Shown here piece after piece: positions 41,894 to 51,491 of a DNA stretch of 64,000 bases. The position numbers and the translations under genes are program-made. Under the pieces are notes generated by a model, which was given only the letters and a program-made list of their open reading frames with translations, was not told where the DNA came from and ran no database searches. Source of the stretch: Lachnospiraceae bacterium GAM79 (GTDB lineage Bacteria; Bacillota; Clostridia; Lachnospirales; Lachnospiraceae); contig AP018536.1 in NCBI GenBank assembly GCA_003584705.1, forward strand, positions 3,410,001 to 3,474,000, in the 5' to 3' direction. Every line of letters starts with the position of its first letter. Positions within the stretch are counted from its first letter, which is position 1.

Positions 41894-43649
41894 ACAGTCG
41901 ATACACCCAGATCCCCCAGTAAGAGTCTTCTGTTTCAAAGTATCCCACAAGTTCCATACCCATCCTGTCGGCATCGCCGATCTCAGCTCCGGAGAACAGG
42001 TACTCACATCCCAGTTCCCGCAATGCCTCCATGTCAAATTCCAGGCCTTCATAGACCAGTGTGTTTCCCTTTTGCAGGCGCATGTAATTGCCGGTAATGC
42101 TGTTGAACAGATAGCAGCGGTTCCCCCATGTATCAAAGTATACCCGCACTTCTTCGTTTTTCTCAATCTCCGGTGCAATAACTTCCCGGAATCTGTGCTT
42201 GTACTCCAGAGGATAATTGTTGGAATATCCGTCCACCGTATAAAAACCATGCATCAGTGCCGGTGCGGGACTGACTCCCAGATGTGCCACACGATAGGTG
42301 CTCTTGTCCCGGCCAATCGCATCATCGATCTCCTGCATCAGATCCTCTGAAAACCAGCTTTTCCAGGAGATATATCCCGTGATTCCGGATCCGTTATTGA
42401 TCTGGTTCACATTGAGATACATTCCGGAATTCACTTTCAACAGCTGAAGCGTCGGCAACAGACACACTGCCAGGATCACCAGTTTTCCCGGCAGCATCCT
42501 GCTGTCGGTATGCGGCACTTTCGTTCTCCACAATACCGCTGCCGCCAGTGCGAACTCCAGATACCAGTCCGCAGGATACAGCCAATAGAACCGGTGGATC
42601 TGAAAATAGTGTAAAAATCCCGTGACGCTGTTTTTGAAATCAACGACCACCGTCATATGACAAAATGCATAAAACAATGCGATGCCGATCAGGAATAAAA
42701 AGTTGATAACAGCCGCCTTGTATATCATTCTGTCCGTTTCTTCCTTTTTGCAAAATGCTCCCAGAAGCAGGAATATGACAATCGGCAGGATCAGATATTT
42801 ATGTAAGGACGGTGCGTGTTGTGCGCTGTTCCGGAAGAGGCTCCAAAAAGTCTCAAAAAAGGGAGTCGCGGAAGACACCATTTCTTCCCGGTGGCTGACA
42901 TAACTGCTGTCTCCCACCAGAATCTCCAGGATCAGTGACCAGTTGACAATGACATAAGTCACCAGCAACTCTGCAAATCCCAGAACCGGCCATTTATTCT
43001 TTCTTTTCTGAAAGAAGGCAACAAGGAGTGCCAAAAGCCACAATCCCAGCACCACATAACCGGTATACACCAGGTGGCTGGTCAGGCCGAACAGTAACGT
43101 ACACATCAATGCGGGAAGGATTCTTTTCCGTTTCCACAGACACAGAAAGGCATATGTCACCAAAGGAACGCCGAATTCCGAAAGACCGTAGACCGGATAT
43201 AAGGGCAGCACACAGAAACATGCCCCGGCTATCACCGCCAGAATACTGCTCTCCGTGCTCTCCTTTACCAACAGATACATTCCCAGAAACGCCAGCACAA
43301 AGCAGCTCATATATTGTGTAAGAAACGCCACCCTGGCAGAAAACAGACAATACAGCGGCAGGAATAAAATGGCCGATGGCTGCATACCGCTGGCATTGAC
43401 TCCGCCCAGCATCTCCGGATATACCGTACTGCCGTCCCATAAATGTCTGGCGGGAAGCATATAGTTCATAATGCTTTCATCCAGCTGGTCGTTGATCTCA
43501 AAGATGCAGCCATCCCCAAGAATAAAATAGGGGAAAAAAAATACAACCACGATCAAAATTCCGGTCCACCAGAGAGGGATCCGGTCCAGCCACAAGAGGA
43601 ACCGGTTGATCTGTTTGCCTATTGCAGGTTTTTCATCAGAAGTGAACAA
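41892..43649 (-). CDS. Polytopic GT-C-like membrane protein (DUF6044-like), copy 2
   Basis: 585-residue paralog of the protein at 24403-26274. Shared blocks are EINDQLDESIMNYMLPARHL then WDGSTVYPEM in the first loop, and VDGYSNNYPLEYKHRFREVI, TWGNRCYLF and the C-terminal ETEDSYWGIWVYRL. About 11 hydrophobic segments lie between, and the last 160 residues are soluble and probably outside. The likely role is a lipid-carrier-dependent glycosyltransferase (inference). It overlaps the end of the preceding GtrII-like gene by 14 bases and is the last gene of its operon, followed by the long inverted repeat. Confidence 0.65.
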   Translation of the reverse strand: MFTSDEKPAIGKQINRFLLWLDRIPLWWTGILIVVVFFFPYFILGDGCIFEINDQLDESIMNYMLPARHLWDGSTVYPEMLGGVNASGMQPSAILFLPLYCLFSARVAFLTQYMSCFVLAFLGMYLLVKESTESSILAVIAGACFCVLPLYPVYGLSEFGVPLVTYAFLCLWKRKRILPALMCTLLFGLTSHLVYTGYVVLGLWLLALLVAFFQKRKNKWPVLGFAELLVTYVIVNWSLILEILVGDSSYVSHREEMVSSATPFFETFWSLFRNSAQHAPSLHKYLILPIVIFLLLGAFCKKEETDRMIYKAAVINFLFLIGIALFYAFCHMTVVVDFKNSVTGFLHYFQIHRFYWLYPADWYLEFALAAAVLWRTKVPHTDSRMLPGKLVILAVCLLPTLQLLKVNSGMYLNVNQINNGSGITGYISWKSWFSEDLMQEIDDAIGRDKSTYRVAHLGVSPAPALMHGFYTVDGYSNNYPLEYKHRFREVIAPEIEKNEEVRVYFDTWGNRCYLFNSITGNYMRLQKGNTLVYEGLEFDMEALRELGCEYLFSGAEIGDADRMGMELVGYFETEDSYWGIWVYRL

Positions 43650-45378
43650 TAATATAGTCCCCCTTATCTACAATATACCCCTCCTGCGGATATTCCGGCA
43701 GATCCAGAGACTCTTCTTCCGCTGCCGCATAGAGGCTGATGTCCTCCAGAGCCACCATCTGATGCCCGTGCATTTCAAAAAATTTCACCAACTCCGCATC
43801 GGAATCAAAGGCATAGCGTCCCCAGTCGATAACAGACAGTGCCGGTGTCTGTGCCACCCACACTCCTCTGAATCCACGATTGTATTTATCCAGCAAATCC
43901 GGGTCCACCAGATCCGCCAATCGTTTCATCTTATAATAAACAGGGCTGCTGTAGCTCACATAGGCATCCTGAACTATGCTATAGGGAATATCATAATTTC
44001 CCGTGAAGATCACCGGTTTTGAAGTATCAAAGTCCCGTTCCAGATCCATTGCAATCTGATCCACGGTCTTCACTGCCGCATCATATTTTTTCTTGTCAAT
44101 ATAGAACCATCTGGTCATATCCATACACTGGTTCCAGAGGATCACCGCCAGCACCAGAACTGCAAGTGCCCTCACACCAGCAGAGATTTTTCTGCCAGCC
44201 GTATTCTTCGCTTTTGGGGCCAAAGTTCCCGTCAGCTGCCAGATCCCATACACAAAAAGCAGCGCTCCGTATCCACAGAAGACCGGCAGGAACTGTGCCG
44301 AACGGTACAATGTGGCTTTTCCTTCAATGAACAGAAGAGAAAACGCTGCCAAATAAGCGGCAGGCAACAACAGAAGTGCCCACAGATCTCTGCCGCGGAT
44401 CACCCGCACTAGCGTCACCACAAGGATCGCAGCCGCTGATAATATAAAAATCCGGATCGGCAGATACGCATAGGCAAACACACCATACAGCACAAAGGTC
44501 CTCTTGAGGATCATGGCAAGCTCCCCGAAAGCCCCCGGCTGCAGCATCCAGCCCAGCATTTCCGTCACGGAACGCTGTACCGCCTCTCCCCGCAGATATT
44601 CCAGGTGAAATGCTTTCGTCACTACCACGATCATCACACTACGCAGCACAATGGCCACAAGCGCCGCCACCGCACCGGCCACCAGTGTGGCAAATATGTC
44701 CTTCTCCTGACGTCCCCGTGCGATCCGCTCCGTCAGCAGCAAGAGCATCAGCCCCGCCAGCCACAGGATCATAAAGGACTCGTAACATCCCATGGCGATC
44801 CATAAAAAGACTGCCGCCGTCAGGATCTCTGCCACTGCCAGGCATCCCAGTTTCTGCCGGATACCGGATCCTTTTTGCATTTTCCGGGTACTGCTCTGCC
44901 ATTCCCTGACACAGCACAGGCTGATGCCACAGCACAGATAGCCAATGGCGATACCGTTATGCAGGAAATAAGTAAAGACTTCACTGATCAGGGGACTGGA
45001 GAGAAAGACAGCACCGAAGAAAGCATAGCCTGCCGTCGGAACCTTCTCTCCCAATACAGAATAAAACAATGCAGACCAGACGACCGCTGCCAGCACCAGT
45101 ATCACAACTGCCGCAAAATCCGTCACGAAGGGAACAAACTCTGCCAGCGATACCACCTTATTCAGCAAAAACAGAACCCACCGCCCCACAATGGCGATCA
45201 GTCCTTCTTCAAAATAATATAAGGATGGCGTATCATCGATGCCGATGGTTGCATTTGTCACCTTATAGCCGTAGGCACACACCGCTGTCAGTAACAGGAT
45301 CCCCATATACAGGCGGTTCTGCTGGAAGTGTTTCCCGTAGCTCTTCCATTTCTGCATCACTTTTTCCATGCTTTTCAT
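43636..45378 (-). CDS. GtrII-type glucosyltransferase-like membrane protein, copy 2
   Basis: 580-residue protein with about 12 hydrophobic segments. The first loop, TIGIDDTPSLYYFEEGLIAI followed by VGRW, has the acidic pair and the GRW block of the GtrII family; compare the loop of the protein at 29932-31488. The soluble C-terminal domain (about 440-580) includes DFDTSKPVIFTGNYDIPYS. The ATG at 45376-45378 follows AAAAAGGAATGG. Unlike copy 1, its nearest GtrB-type partner is a few genes away (48696-49637). The sugar is unknown. Confidence 0.7.
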   Translation of the reverse strand: MKSMEKVMQKWKSYGKHFQQNRLYMGILLLTAVCAYGYKVTNATIGIDDTPSLYYFEEGLIAIVGRWVLFLLNKVVSLAEFVPFVTDFAAVVILVLAAVVWSALFYSVLGEKVPTAGYAFFGAVFLSSPLISEVFTYFLHNGIAIGYLCCGISLCCVREWQSSTRKMQKGSGIRQKLGCLAVAEILTAAVFLWIAMGCYESFMILWLAGLMLLLLTERIARGRQEKDIFATLVAGAVAALVAIVLRSVMIVVVTKAFHLEYLRGEAVQRSVTEMLGWMLQPGAFGELAMILKRTFVLYGVFAYAYLPIRIFILSAAAILVVTLVRVIRGRDLWALLLLPAAYLAAFSLLFIEGKATLYRSAQFLPVFCGYGALLFVYGIWQLTGTLAPKAKNTAGRKISAGVRALAVLVLAVILWNQCMDMTRWFYIDKKKYDAAVKTVDQIAMDLERDFDTSKPVIFTGNYDIPYSIVQDAYVSYSSPVYYKMKRLADLVDPDLLDKYNRGFRGVWVAQTPALSVIDWGRYAFDSDAELVKFFEMHGHQMVALEDISLYAAAEEESLDLPEYPQEGYIVDKGDYIIVHF

Positions 45379-45410
45379 CCATTCCTTTTTCTTATTCGTC
45401 CATTACTGTG

Positions 45411-46904
45411 CTACTCTTCCTCCAGCTTCTCCAGGCGGAAGATTGCAAAATCATAATACATATAATGAAATTCCAATACCTGTTCATAGCTGTACTCATC
45501 TTCCATTTCATTGGGGTAGCCCCCCTGGAAGCAGATATACCACAGATTATCATAAGTGTCCAGCTGACTGTAACTGCTCAGTGCTTCCGTATTCACAAAA
45601 GGAAGACTGTACAGCTTATATGCGATCGTGTAGTAATGCAGTTCAGGATGATACACATTCAAAAAGATCGTATGCGTATACGGTCCGATGATCGCATCAT
45701 TCTCCGTCATGTATTCCTCCACGAAATTCTCGTAAGTTTCCAGACCGTCATCATATTCCAGCCTGATCTCGGAGGTATACTGTAACAGGAAGCAGAGACC
45801 TGCCGTTCCCAGAAGGCCTGCAGCCCATATTTTCCTGCTTTTGCCTTTTGTGTTCTCCGTGATCTGTGCAAATCCCACGGCATACCACAGCATGACAAAG
45901 CCCATGCCCGGGAACGCATAACGGCCCATAAAACAGTTATTGACCGTAGCGGAGATCACGCCTCCCACGATACCCGTCAGGGCAAATGTGCCAAACGCGA
46001 TGGCCGGTGCAATGTTATGATTCTGTCTCACCCAGTCCACGGCTCCGTAACTGAGTACCAGACATAATGCCATTCCCAACAGTACGACAATGCCAATGGG
46101 AGTCTCCACCGCTGAGAACCATTCCTTACAATAATCCATCACGGAATACAGCGTTGCCAGTTCCGCAGTGGAACCGTCATCGTAGCGCATCCGCAGGACA
46201 AATTGCCGGATCGTCACCGCCAGCCAGGGAGAAAACACCAGCGCCACCGTAAATCCGGAGATAAAATACCCCTTGATCAGCTCCTTCTTATGGCAGATCA
46301 GGATCACTGCGAAAAACAGCAGATAGAATAAGAATGTCTGGATCAATGCAAAGGTATGACAATATACCGTGCCGATACTGGCGATGCAGAATACGATCCA
46401 TTTTTTCCGGGCCGGCTCTCTGAAAATGTCATAGGCAGACAGTCCCGTCAACGTCAGAAAGAACAGGGCCACCGCATACATTCTCACATTTCCCGCCTGT
46501 ACACTGAAGATCGGCATCAGCAGGGAAAACAGCATAAAATACACTGAAATCTTACGGTCAAACAATTTTGCCACATAATATTTTCCCAGCAGCATATATC
46601 CCAGCATGAACAGCACGGACATCAGCTTCAGTGCCCAGAAATGGGTTCCTCCCCCACACAGATGATAGAAGCTTTTTAACAGCACATAGTAAAACGGTGA
46701 GTGATCATCCGTGGCTGTAATATAGATCAGCCGCTTCCAGGGCAGGGATACCATGGATGCCGAATAAGCCTCATCATACCAGAGGCTGTTGGTAATGCAG
46801 AAGGCTCCCCAGAGAAGCAATGCCGCCACCGGCAGTCCATGCCACAGCAGTGCCCACATATTGTTCTCTGTGAAATTATGCTGTTTTCTTCTCTGTGTCT
46901 CCAT
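45411..46904 (-). CDS. GT-C glycosyltransferase, PMT/ArnT-like
   Basis: 497-residue membrane protein with about 11 helices and a soluble C-terminal tail (about 375-497). The first extracytoplasmic loop reads SLWYDEAYSASMVSLPWKRL, with the DE pair typical of GT39/GT83 enzymes, followed by TATDDHSPFYYVLLK, the DDxxPP-like block. Enzymes of this type move sugars from polyprenyl phosphate to acceptors outside the membrane. It is one gene in a run of four GT-C-like genes. The ATG at 46904 is followed by a hydrophilic 17-residue tail and then the first helix. Confidence 0.78.
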   Translation of the reverse strand: METQRRKQHNFTENNMWALLWHGLPVAALLLWGAFCITNSLWYDEAYSASMVSLPWKRLIYITATDDHSPFYYVLLKSFYHLCGGGTHFWALKLMSVLFMLGYMLLGKYYVAKLFDRKISVYFMLFSLLMPIFSVQAGNVRMYAVALFFLTLTGLSAYDIFREPARKKWIVFCIASIGTVYCHTFALIQTFLFYLLFFAVILICHKKELIKGYFISGFTVALVFSPWLAVTIRQFVLRMRYDDGSTAELATLYSVMDYCKEWFSAVETPIGIVVLLGMALCLVLSYGAVDWVRQNHNIAPAIAFGTFALTGIVGGVISATVNNCFMGRYAFPGMGFVMLWYAVGFAQITENTKGKSRKIWAAGLLGTAGLCFLLQYTSEIRLEYDDGLETYENFVEEYMTENDAIIGPYTHTIFLNVYHPELHYYTIAYKLYSLPFVNTEALSSYSQLDTYDNLWYICFQGGYPNEMEDEYSYEQVLEFHYMYYDFAIFRLEKLEEE

Positions 46905-46984
46905 TACGTCTATAGTTCCTTCCCGTTCTGTCTTTTTTCACATATCAGATTTCAAAATCTTTTTCCATATCTTTCGATCTTTTA

Positions 46985-48661
46985 TCAGTATCTCCGGTAC
47001 AGCACCATATCCGCATCCCTGCCGAGCTCTTCATACCCCGCCGTCCGGCACATTTCATCGATGGCTCCACCGCTCACCGTTGCCAGATAACGGCTCTGCA
47101 GCTCTGTCAGATGCTCCGTAATATATTCCCGTTCACAGCAGCTGATGCCAAAGCCCTTCGGTGCACTGTACAAAAGCTGCCATTTCAGATTCTGATGGCC
47201 TTCCGGGGTCTCATCTCCGAAGATCCAGATCACTACATTCTCATAATTCGGCACCTGTTCTGTGTCCATGGCCAGTTTTTCCGAGAAGATTTCCCGCCAG
47301 TACTCCACCTGTGCCTGCCGTTCCTCTGTCACATAGGGAATCTGATAGTCATAAGGCTCCACCGCCTTGAAGCTGTACAGATACAGGAAAGCCGCTCCCA
47401 GAAGCACCGCTTTCTTATAATATCTGGTCTCCAGCATACTGACGATGAAAATGCCTGCTGCGATAAAGGTCAGGAAATGTTTGCTGCCTTCCACCATTTT
47501 GTACATGAGCAAATGTGCGAACAGCATGGCGATGAGGCTCAGGGCAAAATGCACTTCAATAACCAGCTGGTTATGCAGTTCCCGTTTTCTGTCCTCTGTC
47601 GGTGTGTACGGTCCGAACAACGCCTCCCGTACCTTCTTGTCCTCCGGCTCCATCGCGATCCGTTCCACCCGCTTCGCCCGGCGCAGTGTGCGGATGTCCA
47701 GAAAACTCTGCACCAACAGGATCAGAAGCACCAACAGATAACCGTCAAAAAAGGCTCCGGAAGCCAGACCATTCCGTCCCCCTTCGATACAATGTCTGTA
47801 GAATTCCAGTCCTTTCCAGTAAAGTGTTCCGAAAAGGTTGCGGAAGCCCGCGCCGATCCCATCAGTGAAAAAGGTAGTGATCCAGTCCGTATAAAACAGC
47901 GGTGTAAAATATTCCGCTCCCAGATAATGTTTGATCAGGGCATAGGTAATTCCCGTTGCCGCCACTATCAGAATCGAGCCGATCCACCCTGCCTTTTTAT
48001 TACGGCAGATCCAGAAATAGCAGGCCAGAGCCAGAAACAGCAGCATATAAGGCCGCATCAGGGTCAGCAGTACCGAGATCACGAACATGGCGATCAGTTT
48101 CCCGCGGCTCTCCTTTTTCAGATAGCTCATGGCCAGTCCGTAGAACAGGATCAGCAAGCTGAAGCAGATCACCTCCGGCATACCGGACAGCATATATCTG
48201 ACAAACAGAGAATACAGGCTGAACAATACCGTCAGTATCCCCAGCTGTTTCCAGGTGGGCTTCACCAGCCAGACAAATACAAACATGGTGATTGTCAGCA
48301 GCACGATATTGCAGATCACCGGAGACAGCAGATTCCAGCCGAATAACAGTCCCCACAGGATCCAGGGAAATACCAGCACCGGACTCCATGCTGCAAAGGA
48401 CAACTGCAACGCATGACTTTCGTTAAAACCGAAATATCCCCGGGGAAAACCGTAATTTACAATTCCCTCCACCTGCTTGAAATAGAATAATTCGTCGTTC
48501 CATTCCGAAGAGGGAAGATACACCTGTCCGATGCTTCTTCCTTCCGCTGCCGTCCGTACCAGACAGCAGAACAGGGGAAGCAGTGCCATCAGTACCGCTT
48601 TCAGCAGTGTCATATAACGTTTGTCCTGTTTCCACCAATCCACAAAACGATCTTTCTTCAT
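46985..48661 (-). CDS. Polytopic membrane protein, GT-C-like, family not recognised
   Basis: 558-residue protein with about 10 hydrophobic segments. After helix 1 comes a loop with LPSSEWNDELFYFKQVEGIV, with an acidic DE pair as in GT-C enzymes. A cytoplasmic loop (about 320-375) is rich in charged residues, and about 120 residues at the C-terminus are soluble (YVTEERQAQVEYWREIF). No named family is recalled with confidence. It lies 34 bases after the GtrB-like gene at 48696-49637, which may charge its lipid donor. Confidence 0.6.
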   Translation of the reverse strand: MKKDRFVDWWKQDKRYMTLLKAVLMALLPLFCCLVRTAAEGRSIGQVYLPSSEWNDELFYFKQVEGIVNYGFPRGYFGFNESHALQLSFAAWSPVLVFPWILWGLLFGWNLLSPVICNIVLLTITMFVFVWLVKPTWKQLGILTVLFSLYSLFVRYMLSGMPEVICFSLLILFYGLAMSYLKKESRGKLIAMFVISVLLTLMRPYMLLFLALACYFWICRNKKAGWIGSILIVAATGITYALIKHYLGAEYFTPLFYTDWITTFFTDGIGAGFRNLFGTLYWKGLEFYRHCIEGGRNGLASGAFFDGYLLVLLILLVQSFLDIRTLRRAKRVERIAMEPEDKKVREALFGPYTPTEDRKRELHNQLVIEVHFALSLIAMLFAHLLMYKMVEGSKHFLTFIAAGIFIVSMLETRYYKKAVLLGAAFLYLYSFKAVEPYDYQIPYVTEERQAQVEYWREIFSEKLAMDTEQVPNYENVVIWIFGDETPEGHQNLKWQLLYSAPKGFGISCCEREYITEHLTELQSRYLATVSGGAIDEMCRTAGYEELGRDADMVLYRRY

Positions 48662-48695
48662 CCGTTTTCCTGTTACCCTTCTGTTTTATTTCGAT

Positions 48696-49637
48696 TTACC
48701 GGTCTTCCTCACCCAGATGGATCTTTTCCCGGATCACATACTGGGGAGAATTATTCATGCTGATGTAAATACGTCCCACATATTCCCCGATCAGTCCCAG
48801 CATGATCATGATCATGCCGCCGAAAAATACCACGGCTGCCATCAGGGCACTAAAGCCCATGGGCACATTAGGATTCACCAGACGCTTGATAATGGTATAG
48901 ATTCCATAGAGGAAGCCCATACCGGCACATCCCACACCCAGTGTAGTGGCAATCCGCAGCGGTTTCACCGAGAATGCGGTAAATCCGTTGAACCATAAGC
49001 CCAGCAGCTTTTTCAATGTATATCCGGAACTGCCTTCCTCTCTTTCCCTGTGACACACCGCCACATTGGTAATGTTTTTGGTGGCCCGGAGCACCAGTCC
49101 AATGACATAGGGGTAGGAATTCTCATAGCGGATCATATCCTCCACCACGAATCTCTTCACTGCAAAATAGCTGGAAATATACAGATCCGCCGGTTTATCC
49201 AGCATCATCCGGGTCATCAGCTCATTGACCTTGCTTCCCATATTCCGGAATGTGGAATGCTGTTTATGTTCGTAGCTGGCGTAAACGGCATCGAAACCCT
49301 CTTCCAGCTTGCCCAACAGCTTGTCCACTTCATCCGCCGGTGTCTGTCCGTCATCATCCAGACACACCACGTAATCGCCGTCGGAATGACGAAGTCCCGC
49401 CATCAGTGCCGCATGCTGTCCGAAATTCCGGGCAAAGCCGATTCCCTTGATATTGTCATATTTATCACACAGATCCCTTATGGTTCCCATGGTATTGTCC
49501 GGGGAAGCATCGTTCACCAGAAAAATATCGTATTCATACTGCGTGAGTTCCTGCATTTTTTCCCGGATCTCCTTCACCACATGGGGTAAGGTATGTTCCG
49601 AGCGATAACAGGGGATTACAAAACTTACTTTTTTCAT
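48696..49637 (-). CDS. Polyprenyl-phosphate glycosyltransferase (ArnC/GtrB-like GT2)
   Basis: 313-residue GT2 enzyme with SFVIPCYRSEHTLPHVVKEI, FLVNDASPDNT, RNFGQHAALMAGLRH and the metal motif VVCLDDDGQTP. Two C-terminal helices (about 230-255 and 265-290) and the closing YVGRIYISMNNSPQYVIRE are typical of ArnC/GtrB proteins that make undecaprenyl-phosphate-linked sugars. It lies 10 bases after the GNAT acetyltransferase gene and close to a DegT aminotransferase, so an N-acetylated amino sugar is a possible substrate (by position). Confidence 0.9.
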   Translation of the reverse strand: MKKVSFVIPCYRSEHTLPHVVKEIREKMQELTQYEYDIFLVNDASPDNTMGTIRDLCDKYDNIKGIGFARNFGQHAALMAGLRHSDGDYVVCLDDDGQTPADEVDKLLGKLEEGFDAVYASYEHKQHSTFRNMGSKVNELMTRMMLDKPADLYISSYFAVKRFVVEDMIRYENSYPYVIGLVLRATKNITNVAVCHREREEGSSGYTLKKLLGLWFNGFTAFSVKPLRIATTLGVGCAGMGFLYGIYTIIKRLVNPNVPMGFSALMAAVVFFGGMIMIMLGLIGEYVGRIYISMNNSPQYVIREKIHLGEEDR

Positions 49638-49646
49638 AATTGTGTT

Positions 49647-50249
49647 CTATTCCTCGTTTTCCTGATCATTTCCGGAATTCACTGCCGCCATCCAGACGAT
49701 GTCCCGGTAGTCGCCTTCAATACACACATCGTCCCGCAACAGGCCCTCTCTGCGAAATCCCGCTTTTTCATAGCTGCGGATCGCCTGCCCGTTCTCCGAC
49801 AGAGCCCGCAGATACACTCTGTGCAGCTGTTCTTCCTCGAAGCAGTACCGGAGCATCAGCTTTGCCGCTGCCGTACCGACACCTCTGCCTCTGGCATCGG
49901 CCTCTCCGATGAAAATACCGTATTCCGCCTTGTTATGATGTCTGTCAATATCCCGGATATAGACGGATCCCAGTGGCTTGTCGTTTGCCAGATCACAGAT
50001 GATCATCTGCACCACATCGCCGGTCTCCACATGGGTCCGGATCCAGTTCTCATGGGACTCTCTGGTAAAAAGAGCCTGATAGATAAAATTTTTCCGCACG
50101 GCATCACTGTTGCGCCATGCCACGATCCGGTCGGTATCCTCACGGGTCATCAGCCGTAAATAGATTCCTGCTCCGGTATCCCGGTAAACTCCGGGAATCC
50201 GTTCCTGCGCTATCCGCTTTTTTATTTCTGTCCGCATGGTATCCTGCAT
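49647..50249 (-). CDS. GNAT N-acetyltransferase (RimJ/RimL-like), probably sugar-directed
   Basis: 200-residue GNAT enzyme: LRLMTREDTDRIVAWRNSDA, FIGEADARGRGVGTAAAKLM (the acetyl-CoA loop RGRGVGT) and ALSENGQAIRSYEKAGFRRE. The start is set at ATG 50247-50249 because AAGGAG lies 8 bases upstream; a GTG 9 bases earlier is directly on that site and is rejected. It follows the DegT aminotransferase by 12 bases. The likely task is to acetylate the amino sugar made by that enzyme; a general protein acetyltransferase is the alternative. Confidence 0.82.
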   Translation of the reverse strand: MQDTMRTEIKKRIAQERIPGVYRDTGAGIYLRLMTREDTDRIVAWRNSDAVRKNFIYQALFTRESHENWIRTHVETGDVVQMIICDLANDKPLGSVYIRDIDRHHNKAEYGIFIGEADARGRGVGTAAAKLMLRYCFEEEQLHRVYLRALSENGQAIRSYEKAGFRREGLLRDDVCIEGDYRDIVWMAAVNSGNDQENEE

Positions 50250-50261
50250 AATATTCACTCC

Positions 50262-51368
50262 TTATGCCTGTCTGTAGGCATTGCACAGATCGATCACTCT
50301 GGTGATCTCATCCTCCCGCATCTCCGGGAACAGTGGCAGGGTCACGCAGTGTGCGGCCAGATATTCCGCATTGGGACAGTCTCCCGGCTGATAGCCCAGA
50401 TTGGCATAAGCCTTCTGTAAATGGCAGGGTACCGGATAATGCATGTTACATTCCACATCATTTGCTGCCATATACCGGATAAAGTCTTCATGATCCGGCA
50501 CCGTAATGACAAACAGATGGAAGACCGGAGTGGTGTTCTCCGGATGTTTCTGCATGGTGATCAACGGATTTGTGATCTCCTTCAGATAACGATGTCCGAT
50601 CTCCTGCCGTCTCTTCGTCCACTCCGGCAGATATTTCAGGCTGACACTCAACACTGCCCCCTGCAGACCTTCCAGCCGGTAGTTGTAACCGATCTCATCA
50701 TGATAATACCGCACATCACAGCCTTGATTCTTCAGACGGTCGATATGCTTATAATATTTTTCTTCCTGACAGGTAACACTGCCGCCCTCACCAAAGGCGT
50801 AGAGGTTCTTGCCCGGGTAGAAGCTGAAGCAGGCCAGGTCTCCCAGCGTTCCCACATTTCTGTCCTCAAACTTTGCTCCGTGAGCCTGGGCACAATCCTC
50901 CACTACAAACAGTCCGTGGCGGTCTGCGATCTTGCGGACTCCCGCATAGTCAAAAGGCTGACCGTAGAGGTGAACACCGATAATGCCTTTCGTCTTTTCC
51001 GTGATCTTAGCCTCCAGTACGGAAGGATCGATTTCCCAGGTATCCGGCGTACAGTCTGCGAACACCGGTGTGGCTCCTGTATAGCTTACCCCCCATGCAG
51101 TTGCTATATAAGTATTGGCCGGAACGATCACTTCATCCCCGGGGCCTACACCCAATGCCAGCATTGCCAGATGCAAAGCGGAGGTACCGTTGTTGACACC
51201 ACTGGCAAATTTGCTTCCCACATAGGCGGCAAACTCTTTGTCAAAGGCATCTGCATATTTTCCGCCGGAAAAAGCGGTCTCTTTACATACGTTCTCAATG
51301 GCTTTCCGGTAGGCTTCCGCATGCGCCTCCACATCTCTTGTCAGATCGATTCTTTTAATATGTGCCAT
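50262..51368 (-). CDS. DegT-family sugar aminotransferase (FdtB/QdtB-like)
   Basis: 368-residue PLP enzyme. Landmarks are FASGVNNGTSALHLAMLALG, GDEVIVPANTYIATAWGVS, VFADCTPDTWEIDP, VVEDCAQAHGA with the PLP Asp, the Schiff-base lysine in SFYPGKNLYAFGEGG (K187) and GYNYRLEGLQGAVLSVSL. The SFYPGKNLYAFGEGG and YNYR(L/M) wording fits 3-aminotransferases such as FdtB or QdtB, which make dTDP-3-amino-3,6-dideoxyhexoses, but no FdtA-like ketoisomerase gene is seen. The start ATG 51366-51368 follows AAGGAT; an upstream in-frame extension runs through a structured leader and is rejected. Its RfbB-made substrate comes from the core operon. Confidence 0.85.
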   Translation of the reverse strand: MAHIKRIDLTRDVEAHAEAYRKAIENVCKETAFSGGKYADAFDKEFAAYVGSKFASGVNNGTSALHLAMLALGVGPGDEVIVPANTYIATAWGVSYTGATPVFADCTPDTWEIDPSVLEAKITEKTKGIIGVHLYGQPFDYAGVRKIADRHGLFVVEDCAQAHGAKFEDRNVGTLGDLACFSFYPGKNLYAFGEGGSVTCQEEKYYKHIDRLKNQGCDVRYYHDEIGYNYRLEGLQGAVLSVSLKYLPEWTKRRQEIGHRYLKEITNPLITMQKHPENTTPVFHLFVITVPDHEDFIRYMAANDVECNMHYPVPCHLQKAYANLGYQPGDCPNAEYLAAHCVTLPLFPEMREDEITRVIDLCNAYRQA

Positions 51369-51402
51369 GGTATTATCCTTCTTTCTTCCGTTTCCGGGGC
51401 AA

Positions 51403-51470
51403 AAGCCCTCAACCTTGATGCCTACGGATTGTTCCGTGCTACACACTTATGAGCGAGTTCATGTGGGCTT
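51403..51470 (-). promoter_or_regulatory. Structured leader element before the aminotransferase gene
   Basis: Outer arms AAGCCC (51403-51408) and GGGCTT (51465-51470) enclose two smaller hairpins: ACGGA/TCCGT (51424-51428 with 51433-51437) and ATGA/TCAT around GCGAGT (near 51450-51463). This gives a three-way-junction-like fold in the 123-base gap between a GT2 gene and the aminotransferase. It may be a regulatory RNA or a dispersed repeat; no known riboswitch class is recognised. Confidence 0.4.
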
Positions 51471-51491
51471 AGACCTTTTTCCCCTGGCATC

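Noticed and set aside
51369..51446. N-terminal extension of the DegT aminotransferase
   Set aside because: It would translate a structured leader; the ATG at 51368 has a ribosome site and matches the family start.
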